Shown here: positions 24,154-33,130 of the stretch, one piece after another
How the letters are laid out: every line of letters begins with the position of its first letter
Numbering within the stretch: position 1 is the stretch's first letter
NCBI GenBank assembly: GCA_964582055.1
Contig: CAZOPT010000004.1
Span: 1-38,986, forward strand
Direction of reading: 5' to 3'
Length of the DNA: 38,986 bases
Source: JBKSMP01 sp964582055
Lineage (GTDB): Bacteria; Verrucomicrobiota; Verrucomicrobiia; Opitutales; UBA9783
The notes under the pieces: model-generated
What the model was told of the DNA's origin: nothing
Databases searched by the model: none
What the model saw: the letters and a program-made list of their open reading frames with translations, nothing else
Translations under genes and position numbers: made by a program

Positions 24154-25773
24154 TTAATTTAAATATCTCATTTTTTTAGGATTTTTTGCAAAATATTTCA
24201 TCAAGGTCAAACGATGAATTTTTGCATTATGACGAACATCAACCGGAAAGTTTTTGAAAATTGCAAAGTACTGAATGGGTGCAGTTTCGGGACAGGTTTT
24301 AGAATGTAAACGTAAGGCTTCCAAAAAAGCAATTCCGTTTGCTTTGGATAATTTCTTTTTGGGTTCAATAACAATCGCAGGAACTACTTCATTTCTTTGT
24401 TTAAACGCAATCAATGCCGATCGAAAAACCTCCTCATGAGCATTAAAAATAGCCTCGCAACAATCCGTATAGTACGTTTTTATTGCAGTAACAACTCGTT
24501 CTACTTTGCGTCCACAAAACCATAATCTTCCTTGAGTATCTTTATATCCCAAGTCACCCATACGATGCCAAATCTTTCCACGATCGCTAATTTTTGCCTT
24601 ATGAGTCGCCTCAGGATTATTTAAGTAAGACTTGCTGATATACGGTGCACAAACAACGATTTCCCCGATTTCTCCCTGCGGCAATTCAGGCGGTAAAACA
24701 TCCATTACTTCATCCGAAATCGGTACAATACGCACTTCAACCCCTTCGACAAGTTTTCCAACACAGGTCCCTTTGCCAGCAAGCGTCTGTTGGTAGGTCT
24801 CTTCCAAAACTTCTCGTGCAGAAATGCAGGCAATCGGTAATGCTTCTGTTGCACCATAAGGGGTATAAACCGTACCATTGGGCAATAAATCTTGTACGCG
24901 CTTTAGTAAATGCGGATGTACCGGGGCTCCTGCCAAAAAGACACGCTTTAATGCTGGGAAAGAAAGGTTTTTCCCTTCACAATACTCCACAATTTTTGTC
25001 CATAATCGAGGTGAACCAAAACTATGCGTAACCGAGCAGGTTTGTAGAGCCTCCACAATATAAGCCGGATTTAAACGACTTGGATGCGATGGATTCATTT
25101 CAGGCACAACAGTCGTCATACCAAAAACTGGATTATAAAGCGAAAAAACTGGCAATAGCGGTAAATCCACCTCACCTGCCTGTATTTTAAATAACTGTTG
25201 CAAGGCTTCAATTTGCGTATTGAAATCTTGATAGGTATAAACAGCGCCTTTAGGGGCCCCTGTTGATCCGGAAGTAAAAAGTACGGCTGCAGTTGCTTTC
25301 AAATCATTTTCTTGCTGTAAATGACACACAAAATTTTGTTTCTGAAGCCTTTGTTTTAACTTATGGGTAATAAAAATAACTTTTTTAACCCGCATCCATC
25401 CTTTTAATAGGAAAAGCAGTAATCGGGCTTTAGGACTCGCCAACAAAAAATCAGGTTGTGTCCTTCGAGTACATGCAACAAAATTCTTTAGCCCCATACC
25501 CGGATCAATGACAACCGGAATGGCTCCTATACGTAATAATGCAAAAACTGCAATGAGCAAATCTTCTCCTGGAGGTAATAAAATCAGAACCTTTTTCCCT
25601 CGCGAAAATTTTTTAGAAAACAAATATGTAGTCAACAAATCAACATCATGATGCATCGCTGCAAACGAACGATCTTTGTAAGACAATTGATCACCTTCCC
25701 GTACAGGAAACTTTAAACCGACTGTATCAGGTTGCTGACGGGCAGATTTTGCTAAAGCTTCAACGAGATTCAT
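24154..25773 (-). CDS. OleC-like fatty acid AMP-ligase / beta-lactone synthetase family
   Basis: An adenylate-forming enzyme of 539 residues. Core motifs: LFTSGSTGAPKGA (165-177, P-loop), YGATEA (306-311), MGDLGY with Asp407, GRKVERV, and DVRHNAKIHR with the catalytic Lys518. The segments VVIDPGMGLKNF, RVFLAGAPVHPHLL, AGKGTCVG and the HNAK ending are characteristic of the OleC branch, which in hydrocarbon pathways activates beta-hydroxy acids to form beta-lactones. The partners OleA, OleB and OleD are not adjacent, so the substrate could be another long-chain acid. It overlaps alaS by four bases (ATGA at 25770-25773) and precedes a helicase, so the context gives no metabolic hint. Confidence 0.82.
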   Translation of the reverse strand: MNLVEALAKSARQQPDTVGLKFPVREGDQLSYKDRSFAAMHHDVDLLTTYLFSKKFSRGKKVLILLPPGEDLLIAVFALLRIGAIPVVIDPGMGLKNFVACTRRTQPDFLLASPKARLLLFLLKGWMRVKKVIFITHKLKQRLQKQNFVCHLQQENDLKATAAVLFTSGSTGAPKGAVYTYQDFNTQIEALQQLFKIQAGEVDLPLLPVFSLYNPVFGMTTVVPEMNPSHPSRLNPAYIVEALQTCSVTHSFGSPRLWTKIVEYCEGKNLSFPALKRVFLAGAPVHPHLLKRVQDLLPNGTVYTPYGATEALPIACISAREVLEETYQQTLAGKGTCVGKLVEGVEVRIVPISDEVMDVLPPELPQGEIGEIVVCAPYISKSYLNNPEATHKAKISDRGKIWHRMGDLGYKDTQGRLWFCGRKVERVVTAIKTYYTDCCEAIFNAHEEVFRSALIAFKQRNEVVPAIVIEPKKKLSKANGIAFLEALRLHSKTCPETAPIQYFAIFKNFPVDVRHNAKIHRLTLMKYFAKNPKKMRYLN

Positions 25774-28445
25774 AAGAGAAAGGTATTCCAGTTAAAAGCT
25801 TTCCAAGCAACATGCAATTGAGCAACTTCCTTAATTCCACCGGTTGCAAAATCAGGTTTTCCACCACCATTTGCCCCTAAAGGTTTCAAGAATTTTTGTA
25901 TAAGAGCCCCAGCAGTATACCCTTGTTTAATCGCCTGTTCTGAACAAAAAACAAGTACGATACCCTTATTATCAAACTCTCCTGCAGCTAACAAAATATC
26001 CGTTTTGTTTTGCGAAAAATAGCTCTTGCCCAAACTCCTTAAAAGCTGCATATCCGTAGATTGAATTTGAAATTGTACACATTGTAATTCTTTAATATTA
26101 GCTATTTGTTCAATTGTACTACCTACATTTTTTTGAAGGAGTTGGCGATATTTGGTTTCCAAATCTTGCTTTTGCATATTCAAGCGTTGATATTTACCAA
26201 AAACACCATCCAAAGTACACTCCATTTGATTTTCCAACTGTTTCACCGCTTGCGACAAGTGTACAGTAGCATCGTAAGCAACTCGACCTGCAATCGCTTC
26301 AATACGTCGCACACCAGACGCAATCGACATTTCTTGGACAATCTTTAAGAGACCTAATTCGCCTGTAGATTGCGCATGAGTTCCGCCACACAACTCCGTT
26401 GAAAAATCTCCCATTTTTACGACACGAACACGATTTCCATATTTATCCTCAAAAAAGGCCAAACAATTTTCAGGACGTTTATCGAAATCTATTTCTTCAG
26501 TGTCGACTGGCACATTTTCTAAAATTTTCTCATTACACAAACGCTCTATTGATTCTAATTGTACATCTGACAATTTCTCAAAATGCGAAAAATCAAAACG
26601 CAAGGATTGATCAGTAACCAATGAACCAGCCTGATGAACATGTTCACCCAAAACTTTTCGTAAAGCCCAATGTAACAAATGGGTTGCCGTATGATGTCGT
26701 GCAATTTGAAGACGTCGCTCGTAATTGACGATCAAGCGTACTTGTGTACCAATAAATTGTTGTATATCCTCAAAAGCAATACCTTCAACAACATGCAACA
26801 GAATATTACCATTCCATAAAGTATTTACAACAGAACATTCACGCCCATCTTTAAGGATAATCGCTCCTGTATCACCAATTTGTCCGCCTTTTTCTCCATA
26901 AAAAGGACTTTCCTTAACCGTTAAATAAATCTTACCATTTTCTGCAGTAACCGTTTCAATCATGGATTCCCAATGACAAATCTTTTCACGATCATAACCT
27001 ACAAATTCGGTCTTGTTATCCGTTTCTTGAGCTAAAACAACCATCGACTTTTTAGTAGCAGCTTTTGAACGTTCTTTTTGCTCGATCATCGCCGCTTCAA
27101 AACCTTTCGTATCTACTTTTATCCCGCGTTCTTTAGCAATTAATTGCGTCAAGTCGACTGGGAATCCATAGGTATCATACAATTGAAAAACTTTTTCTCC
27201 AGACAAAATAATTGAATTTTCAGAGACCCAACGATCAAATAAACGCAAACCACGATCCAAAGTAAGCTGAAAATTCTGTTCTTCCTTTAGTAAAACTTTT
27301 TTTATGGTATCAGCTTGTTGATGTAATTCAGAAAAAACTTCTCCTAATTGTTCGACAACAACTGCTGATAATTCTGAAAAAAATCCAACAGGCAATTGGA
27401 GTTTTTGTCCAAAGAGAATGGCACGCCGAATAATACGTCTAAGTACATAATTACGACCTTCATTGCCAGGCAAAATACCATCCGCAATAGCAAAGGATAA
27501 GGTTCGAATATGATCTGCAATAATCCTAAAAGCGCAATCCTTCAACGTTTCTGAAGGGATACCTCCATCTTCATTTAACGGAATGCGACCTTCATAACGA
27601 TGTCCAGAACGCTGTTGTAGCCAATCAAAAATAGCCGTAAAAAGATCACTGTCGTAATTGGATGGAGTCTTCGAAAAATCAGTAAAATTGCGTGTTGTCG
27701 CAAAAATACCAACAATACGCTCGAAACCCATTCCTGTATCAACAAACTTATCTTTTAACAATTCAAAACTACCATCTGGTAAAGCATTGTATTGCATGAA
27801 AACTAAATTCCAAATTTCAATACAACGCACATCTCCTTGATTAACCAAACGACCTTTAGAATCACCATTAGGCGTCAAATCGATATGAATCTCAGAACAT
27901 GGACCACAAGGTCCTGTATCACCCATCATCCAAAAATTGTCCTTCTTATTACCAAAAACAATGTGTATTGATGGATCAAGTCCTTCTTGACGGAAAATTT
28001 TATCCCAAATGACATAAGCTTCCTCATCAAATGCCGCAGGTTCACCCAATTCTGGCTTGTAAACGGTCGCGTAAAGACGTTCTTTGGGCACCCCCCAAAC
28101 TTGTGTTAACAGCTCCCAAGCCCAATAAATTGCTTCCTTTTTAAAAAAGTCACCAAAGGACCAATTCCCTAACATCTCAAAAAAGGTATGATGATAGGTA
28201 TCAAAGCCAACTTCCTCTAAATCATTGTGTTTGCCTCCAGCCCGAATACATTTTTGCGTATCAGCTACTCTCAATGCATTTGGTTTTCTTTCTCCCAGAA
28301 AATAAGGCACAAAAGAATTCATACCAGCATTTGTAAAAAGTAAATTTGGAGCTTTCGGCAACAGAGAACTTGATGGAACAATGCTGTGCCCCTTGCTTTC
28401 AAAAAACTTTAAAAAACTTTCACGAATCTCTTTAGACCTCATCAT
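25770..28445 (-). CDS. alaS: Alanyl-tRNA synthetase
   Basis: AlaRS charges tRNA-Ala and edits Ser and Gly mischarging. The N-terminal class II catalytic domain is complete: SKEIRESFLKFFESKGH, FTNAGMNSFVPYFLG, GDTGPCGPCSEIH and DTGMGFERI. The editing domain has the zinc ligands in HHTATHLLHWAL (around residue 585) and CGGTHAQSTGELG (around 687). The C-terminal Ala domain ends in GGGKPDFATGG. Length 891 is typical. Two tandem ATGs begin it (28445, 28442); the second matches the usual family N-terminus. It heads alaS-OleC-helicase. A 17-base dyad lies about 110 bases upstream. Confidence 0.97.
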   Translation of the reverse strand: MMRSKEIRESFLKFFESKGHSIVPSSSLLPKAPNLLFTNAGMNSFVPYFLGERKPNALRVADTQKCIRAGGKHNDLEEVGFDTYHHTFFEMLGNWSFGDFFKKEAIYWAWELLTQVWGVPKERLYATVYKPELGEPAAFDEEAYVIWDKIFRQEGLDPSIHIVFGNKKDNFWMMGDTGPCGPCSEIHIDLTPNGDSKGRLVNQGDVRCIEIWNLVFMQYNALPDGSFELLKDKFVDTGMGFERIVGIFATTRNFTDFSKTPSNYDSDLFTAIFDWLQQRSGHRYEGRIPLNEDGGIPSETLKDCAFRIIADHIRTLSFAIADGILPGNEGRNYVLRRIIRRAILFGQKLQLPVGFFSELSAVVVEQLGEVFSELHQQADTIKKVLLKEEQNFQLTLDRGLRLFDRWVSENSIILSGEKVFQLYDTYGFPVDLTQLIAKERGIKVDTKGFEAAMIEQKERSKAATKKSMVVLAQETDNKTEFVGYDREKICHWESMIETVTAENGKIYLTVKESPFYGEKGGQIGDTGAIILKDGRECSVVNTLWNGNILLHVVEGIAFEDIQQFIGTQVRLIVNYERRLQIARHHTATHLLHWALRKVLGEHVHQAGSLVTDQSLRFDFSHFEKLSDVQLESIERLCNEKILENVPVDTEEIDFDKRPENCLAFFEDKYGNRVRVVKMGDFSTELCGGTHAQSTGELGLLKIVQEMSIASGVRRIEAIAGRVAYDATVHLSQAVKQLENQMECTLDGVFGKYQRLNMQKQDLETKYRQLLQKNVGSTIEQIANIKELQCVQFQIQSTDMQLLRSLGKSYFSQNKTDILLAAGEFDNKGIVLVFCSEQAIKQGYTAGALIQKFLKPLGANGGGKPDFATGGIKEVAQLHVAWKAFNWNTFLL

Positions 28446-28550
28446 GTTTTTAGTTGTATAAGATCGGTCTCCTTAAAGCAATTCTTTTTCAAAAATTTAT
28501 TATTTATAAAAAGTTCTTTCCTAAAATCATCCTTAAAGACTTACCACATT

Positions 28551-28567
28551 TTGCAACAATGTTGCAA
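28551..28567. promoter_or_regulatory. 17-base dyad upstream of alaS
   Basis: TTGCAAC-AAT-GTTGCAA, a perfect 7-bp inverted repeat with a 3-base centre. It is too tight to be a good terminator loop and lies upstream of alaS (minus strand), so an operator is possible; no other exact copy was noticed. Confidence 0.3.
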
Positions 28568-28580
28568 TTTTAAAGAGAGT

Positions 28581-28612
28581 TTGAGAGAATTTTTTACAAA
28601 AAATTCTCTCAA
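28581..28612 (-). terminator. Long hairpin after xthA
   Basis: A perfect 15-bp inverted repeat, TTGAGAGAATTTTTT / AAAAAATTCTCTCAA, separated by two bases, begins 7 bases past the xthA stop. It probably ends the long nusA-to-xthA operon. No T run follows on the minus strand apart from CTCTCTTT. Confidence 0.72.
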
Positions 28613-28618
28613 TTTAAA

Positions 28619-29389
28619 TCACAACTTCTCCTGCATAATTAACTGAACAGGAGCGTGATCAGAACCTACAACATCTGCCAAAATTTCACACGAATCGACG
28701 CGGTGCATTAAACTTTTTGACGCAACAAAATAATCAATACGCCACCCAACATTTCGTTCGCGTGCTTTTGCACGATAAGACCACCAAGAATACTGTTTAG
28801 GTAAATCAGGGTGCAAATCCCTAAAAACATCTACAAAACCACAATCCAATGTTTGAGTAAACGATTGACGTTCCTGATCGGTAAAACCAGCGTGAAAATG
28901 ATGTGCTTCTGGATTTTCAAGATCTATTGGACAATGTGCAACATTTAAGTCACCACACCATAAAATCGGCTTTTTAACCTGTAAATCCACAAGTAACTTC
29001 CTAAAATTAGCATCCCAAATATCAACACGATAAGGTAACCGCTGCAACTCACTTTGCGCGTTAGGAACATAAGTATTAACGAGATAAAAAGTCTCAAATT
29101 CTGTTACAATAATACGCCCCTCAGGATGTTTTGGATCTACATCTAAAAGACGTACATGTATTGGCTCCTTATTTGTCAAAATCGCTGTACCAGAATACCC
29201 TTTTTTTACTTCGCAATGATTAAAATATTTATATGTAAAACCAGAAATTTCAGGACAAACATCACCATAAACTTTTGTTTCTTGTAAACACAAAATATCG
29301 GGCTGATGTTCTTCAATGAAATGATTAAAATTCTTACTTAAAATGGAACGCAAGCCATTAACATTCCAAGAAATGATTTTCGTCACCAT
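28619..29389 (-). CDS. xthA: Exodeoxyribonuclease III / AP endonuclease
   Basis: This enzyme cuts DNA at abasic sites and trims 3' ends in base excision repair. I start it at the ATG at 29389 (256 residues), giving the family N-terminus KIISWNVNGLRSIL; the upstream extension belongs to another gene's frame. Active-site residues are Asn in SWNVNG, Glu37 in LQETK, Asp147 and Asn149 in WCGDLNVAH, and the final Asp-His in GSDHAPVQL. AGGAG lies ten bases upstream. Its ATG shares one base with the stop of the 53-aa lipoprotein gene (TGATG), and a hairpin follows it. Confidence 0.95.
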   Translation of the reverse strand: MVTKIISWNVNGLRSILSKNFNHFIEEHQPDILCLQETKVYGDVCPEISGFTYKYFNHCEVKKGYSGTAILTNKEPIHVRLLDVDPKHPEGRIIVTEFETFYLVNTYVPNAQSELQRLPYRVDIWDANFRKLLVDLQVKKPILWCGDLNVAHCPIDLENPEAHHFHAGFTDQERQSFTQTLDCGFVDVFRDLHPDLPKQYSWWSYRAKARERNVGWRIDYFVASKSLMHRVDSCEILADVVGSDHAPVQLIMQEKL

Positions 29390-29550
29390 CAATAACGAAC
29401 TCCTGGGGCAATCGGCATAGACTTTTCCCAACCCGCAGGTCTTCCCCAAGGCAAGCGAGATTCATCCAATGCTTCTGTACTTTCCACGGTTTGAGAACAC
29501 CCTCCAAGCAAACCTAAGATAACAAATATTAAACAATAAAAAGGTCTCAT
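29389..29550 (-). CDS. Small lipoprotein
   Basis: A 53-residue protein. It opens with MRPFYCLIFVILGLLGGCSQ, a lipoprotein signal with lipobox LGGC and the acylated Cys18, leaving a mature peptide of 36 residues. That peptide contains LPWGRPAGWE and ends PIAPGVRY; the Trp- and Pro-rich core looks like a short binding segment. The gene overlaps both neighbours by one base (TAATG with pgi, TGATG with xthA), strong evidence that it is translated. Peptides with a similar LPW.RPA.WE core occur, to my memory, as small lipoproteins in Verrucomicrobia, but I assign no function. The residue after Cys is Ser, which favours sorting to the outer membrane. Confidence 0.82.
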   Translation of the reverse strand: MRPFYCLIFVILGLLGGCSQTVESTEALDESRLPWGRPAGWEKSMPIAPGVRY

Positions 29551-31124
29551 TACTTTTTCTTTATGCAATAGGTACTTTTGGTTAAAGGCAACAACTTATT
29601 TCTAAAAATACGCTTATTGGCAGCTAAATACTCTAAAATCTTGAAAACATTTTCTACGTCTGAAGCCAAATTTAAAGCACTAGCGACTTCTTCTGGACTG
29701 AAATAATAACCTGCTCGTTCGCTTAAAAACTGTATAATTTGTTGCTGAATGTTAAGGAATTTTTTAGCAGCTTTTTTACCTGCTTCAACTCCTGGTTGAT
29801 GATAGGCATTAATACGCACAAAACTTGCATAAAATCCAACAGCACGTTCAAATAAAGCCACTAAAGCACCTAAACTTTGTGCATTAAGATGTTTCATCGT
29901 CAAGGTAATCGAAGGTCGATTAACTTCCGTTAAAGCTTCTCGTGTCCCTAAAAAGAACCCTTCAAGGAAGTCACCGCTCGTAAGCTCACCTTCAACTTTT
30001 ACATGAGATGCATTACGTGGTACTTGGACCTCAATAAAGGTTACAAAGCTATCATTCAATCCATCCCGTAGTTGTTGTACATAAGCATGTTGGTCGGTAG
30101 AACCCTTGTTGCCATAGACTGTCAAACCTTGGAAAACTTTACGACCATCTAATGATAACTTCTTTCCTAAGGATTCCATAATCAGTTGTTGCAAATACTT
30201 GGGAAATAAGGCCAAAGAATCTTTATAAGGTATAACAACCATGTTCTTTTTACCACAACCTTCTGTACAGAAATACCAAGATAAAGCTAACATCATCCCA
30301 GGATTGCTCAAAACTTCTGTATTACGCGTTAAAATGTCCATTTCGGTTGCACCTTGTACCAATGCACTGATATCAATATTTTGCAAAGCACAAGGCAATA
30401 AACCAACATTGCTAAACAAACTTGTTCTTCCACCAACCCAATCCCACATGGGAAAACGAGCCAACCATTCTTCTTTCTGTGCCAATTGATCTAACTCACT
30501 ACCTTCACATGTAACCGCAACAGCATGCTTATTGAAGGGAATTTTTTGCTTCTCAAATGCAGCACGTACCTCCATCAAACCGTTACGAGGTTCAGGTGTA
30601 CCACCAGACTTAGATATCGTTAGTACAAGCGTTTGTCCTAAATGTTTATTTAATTTCTTAAGAACACGATGAATGCCATCTGGATCGGTATTATCGATAA
30701 AAACTGCATGCAGTCCCTTAGGTTTGCGATCTAAGGCTTCAGAAAGCAATTGTGGTCCTAAAGCCGAACCTCCAATACCGATGCAAAGTAAGGTCTTAAA
30801 TGGCCCAGAACTACCTTGTATTTCCTGATTAATAATTTTATCAGCAAAAGCCCTTACCTTCAGCCAATTATCATGTAACACAATATTAATCGCTTGTTTA
30901 GGAGCCAATTGAAAATTACGCAACCAATAATGTCCAACCATACGTTTCTCATCTGGATTCGATAAATGTCCTGCTTCTAAGGCTTCCATTTCATTAAAAG
31001 CGCGAACAATTTTAGATTGCATAGAATGCAAAAAATTATCTTTAAAAAACACCTTACTTGTATCCAATGAAAGCTTTAATGGATGTAAATAAACAAAATA
31101 CTTTTTAAACGTTTCCCAACTCAT
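29550..31124 (-). CDS. pgi: Glucose-6-phosphate isomerase
   Basis: Pgi interconverts glucose-6-P and fructose-6-P. Recognisable stretches: CIGIGGSALGPQLLSEAL, the phosphate-binding TISKSGGTPEPRNG, WVGGRTSLFSNVGLLP, GNKGSTDQHAYVQQLRDG with its conserved Gln-His, and the C-terminal YHQPGVEAGKKAAK with the catalytic Lys. Length 524 is normal for the family. It follows the phosphohexomutase gene by 38 bases and overlaps the small lipoprotein gene by one base. Together with the mutase and the UDP-sugar pyrophosphorylase it forms a short route from glycolytic sugar phosphates toward nucleotide sugars. Confidence 0.93.
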   Translation of the reverse strand: MSWETFKKYFVYLHPLKLSLDTSKVFFKDNFLHSMQSKIVRAFNEMEALEAGHLSNPDEKRMVGHYWLRNFQLAPKQAINIVLHDNWLKVRAFADKIINQEIQGSSGPFKTLLCIGIGGSALGPQLLSEALDRKPKGLHAVFIDNTDPDGIHRVLKKLNKHLGQTLVLTISKSGGTPEPRNGLMEVRAAFEKQKIPFNKHAVAVTCEGSELDQLAQKEEWLARFPMWDWVGGRTSLFSNVGLLPCALQNIDISALVQGATEMDILTRNTEVLSNPGMMLALSWYFCTEGCGKKNMVVIPYKDSLALFPKYLQQLIMESLGKKLSLDGRKVFQGLTVYGNKGSTDQHAYVQQLRDGLNDSFVTFIEVQVPRNASHVKVEGELTSGDFLEGFFLGTREALTEVNRPSITLTMKHLNAQSLGALVALFERAVGFYASFVRINAYHQPGVEAGKKAAKKFLNIQQQIIQFLSERAGYYFSPEEVASALNLASDVENVFKILEYLAANKRIFRNKLLPLTKSTYCIKKK

Positions 31125-31162
31125 AACTTATTTTAAATACATTTTCAAATTTTTTGCAACTT

Positions 31163-33130
31163 TTATCGTGTACGTTCTACAATATCTCTTTGCAACCAAG
31201 CCTTTAAAGCTGCTAATTTTTCATTAGCTTCTTGCTTAATTTGTACCAAAGCATCTCCTTCTTCAATCTCAGCATGTACATATAAATACATCTTCAATTT
31301 GGGTTCTGTACCGCTTGGACGAATGGCAACACTGCAACCATTAAGCATACGCATAATCATGAAATCTGCTTGTGGTATTGCTTTACCATCTGCATCTGCA
31401 AAAAGACTTTCATCTTTAAAATCTTGAACGGATAATACCCGACTTTCTGCAATACGTTTAGGTGCATTATTCCTGTAAGAAGCCATAAGATGTTGTATCT
31501 TTTGTACACCTTCTGCACCTTCAAAACTAAAGCTTAACAAATCCTCATTAAAATAACCATACTTGCAGTAAATTTCATCAAGGTAATCTTTAAAACGAAT
31601 TTCTTTCGCTCGGAAGTAAGCAATTAATTCGCAAAACATAAATGTAGCCGCATTTGCATCTTTATCACGCACTGCATCATTTGCTAAAAAACCACAACTT
31701 TCTTCTGCTGCTAAGAGCAAAAAAGATCCGTATTTAAGCATGAAATCTTTACGTGCTTGGTAAGAACAGCGAGTATAATCTATTTTTAATCCTTTTGAAC
31801 GAAGTAAACGTTCCGTAAGTGATTGCTCATAGTCATGCAATTTTTCTCCCATCCATTTAAAACCAGTATGGGTTTCAATAAGCTTTAAACCATTTTTAGA
31901 AGCAAAAGATTTCAACAAAGGCGTTGTCACCAAAGACTTTATAATCACCAGTTTGGAAAGATCCTTTTCGGTTATTAATTCCAAACGTTTCATGGTTTGC
32001 AAACGATATTCTGCTAGCATAATAGCTATCATGTTGCCATTTAACAAACACCATTCTCCCTTGGAATCACGTAAACAAGCTGACATTCGGTCACCATCAG
32101 GATCGGTTGCAATAATCACATCTGCATCACACCTATCAGCAGTTTCAATCGCTAACGCTAAAGATTCTTTATTATCAGGATTGGGCAATTTAACCGTTGG
32201 AAAACCTCCATCCATTTTCATCTGCTCTTCGACAGGCTGCAAATCCCATTCGAAGTTTTTCATAAGGGGAACAATACAAACCGATCCCGTTCCATGCATC
32301 GGTGTATAAACAACTTTTGTACCTTTCAATTTTTTAAATAAAAGACGATCCAATAAGGCATCCTGTACACATTCCAAATAAGCTTCATCAATTAATGGCG
32401 ATAAATGGAACATATAACGAAAATCTTTTTCTAAAAAATCCAAAATCTCAGCGTATTCGATTTGTTGAATTTGGCGCGTAATACCATGGGCATGAGTTTC
32501 ATTAATCTGAGCACCATCTTCGAAATACACCTTAAATCCATTATCAAAAAAAGGATTGTGACTTGCGGTAATCATAACCCCAGCAGTTGTTCTCAAATAA
32601 CGAACAGAAAAACTGAGTTGTGGCGTAGATCGAGGTCCATCAAAAACATAAACATCACCACCCAAAATACTCCAAGTAGACGCAACTAATTCACAAAAAT
32701 GCTTTGAAAAATAACGTGAATCATGAGCCACTACCAAACTAGGACGACGTTGATATTCGCAAGAGATTTCTAAATAAGCTTTACAGTAATTAAATAATCC
32801 TAATGTAGCAGCAATTACATTAAAATCATTCATGCAATTACATCCAACGGCTGCCCTTAAATATAACTGTTTTTCAGCATCGTATTCAGCACTTGTAGGC
32901 ATCGTACCTATAATACGGCCCCGCATTCCTGCTGTACCAAAATCAATGCGCTTAAAAAAACGATTATTTAACTCTTCCCAAGCTTCTTTTTCAACTAATT
33001 CTTCAATGCTTTTTATTGCAAACTCAGGTAAATTTTCTGTACGAATAAATTCAAGAATATTCTCAAGGGTTGACTTTAATAATTGATTTTCTTCAAAAGC
33101 TTTTTCTAAATATTCCACGAGTGTCTTCAT
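31163..33130 (-). CDS. Phosphoglucomutase / phosphomannomutase family enzyme
   Basis: An alpha-D-phosphohexomutase of 655 residues. The phosphoserine loop is GVMITASHNP with Ser190, the metal loop DPDGDRM (343-349), the sugar-binding loop EESCGFLAND (476-485) and the phosphate-binding loop RPSGTEPKLKMY near the C-terminus. GTAGMRG at 66-71 is the usual N-terminal signature. It is longer than most bacterial members (450-580) and resembles the PGM2-type branch, so glucose-1-P formation is likely but mannose or pentose phosphates are possible. I start it at 33130, because GGAGG lies six bases upstream; the ATG at 33136 would sit directly on that site. It begins inside the end of the preceding gene. 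Confidence 0.88.
   Translation of the reverse strand: MKTLVEYLEKAFEENQLLKSTLENILEFIRTENLPEFAIKSIEELVEKEAWEELNNRFFKRIDFGTAGMRGRIIGTMPTSAEYDAEKQLYLRAAVGCNCMNDFNVIAATLGLFNYCKAYLEISCEYQRRPSLVVAHDSRYFSKHFCELVASTWSILGGDVYVFDGPRSTPQLSFSVRYLRTTAGVMITASHNPFFDNGFKVYFEDGAQINETHAHGITRQIQQIEYAEILDFLEKDFRYMFHLSPLIDEAYLECVQDALLDRLLFKKLKGTKVVYTPMHGTGSVCIVPLMKNFEWDLQPVEEQMKMDGGFPTVKLPNPDNKESLALAIETADRCDADVIIATDPDGDRMSACLRDSKGEWCLLNGNMIAIMLAEYRLQTMKRLELITEKDLSKLVIIKSLVTTPLLKSFASKNGLKLIETHTGFKWMGEKLHDYEQSLTERLLRSKGLKIDYTRCSYQARKDFMLKYGSFLLLAAEESCGFLANDAVRDKDANAATFMFCELIAYFRAKEIRFKDYLDEIYCKYGYFNEDLLSFSFEGAEGVQKIQHLMASYRNNAPKRIAESRVLSVQDFKDESLFADADGKAIPQADFMIMRMLNGCSVAIRPSGTEPKLKMYLYVHAEIEEGDALVQIKQEANEKLAALKAWLQRDIVERTR

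Noticed and set aside
29390..29449. N-terminal extension of xthA (MGKTCGLGKVYAD...)
   Set aside because: It is the out-of-frame reading of the 53-aa lipoprotein gene; the ExoIII family starts at the ATG at 29389, which has AGGAG upstream.
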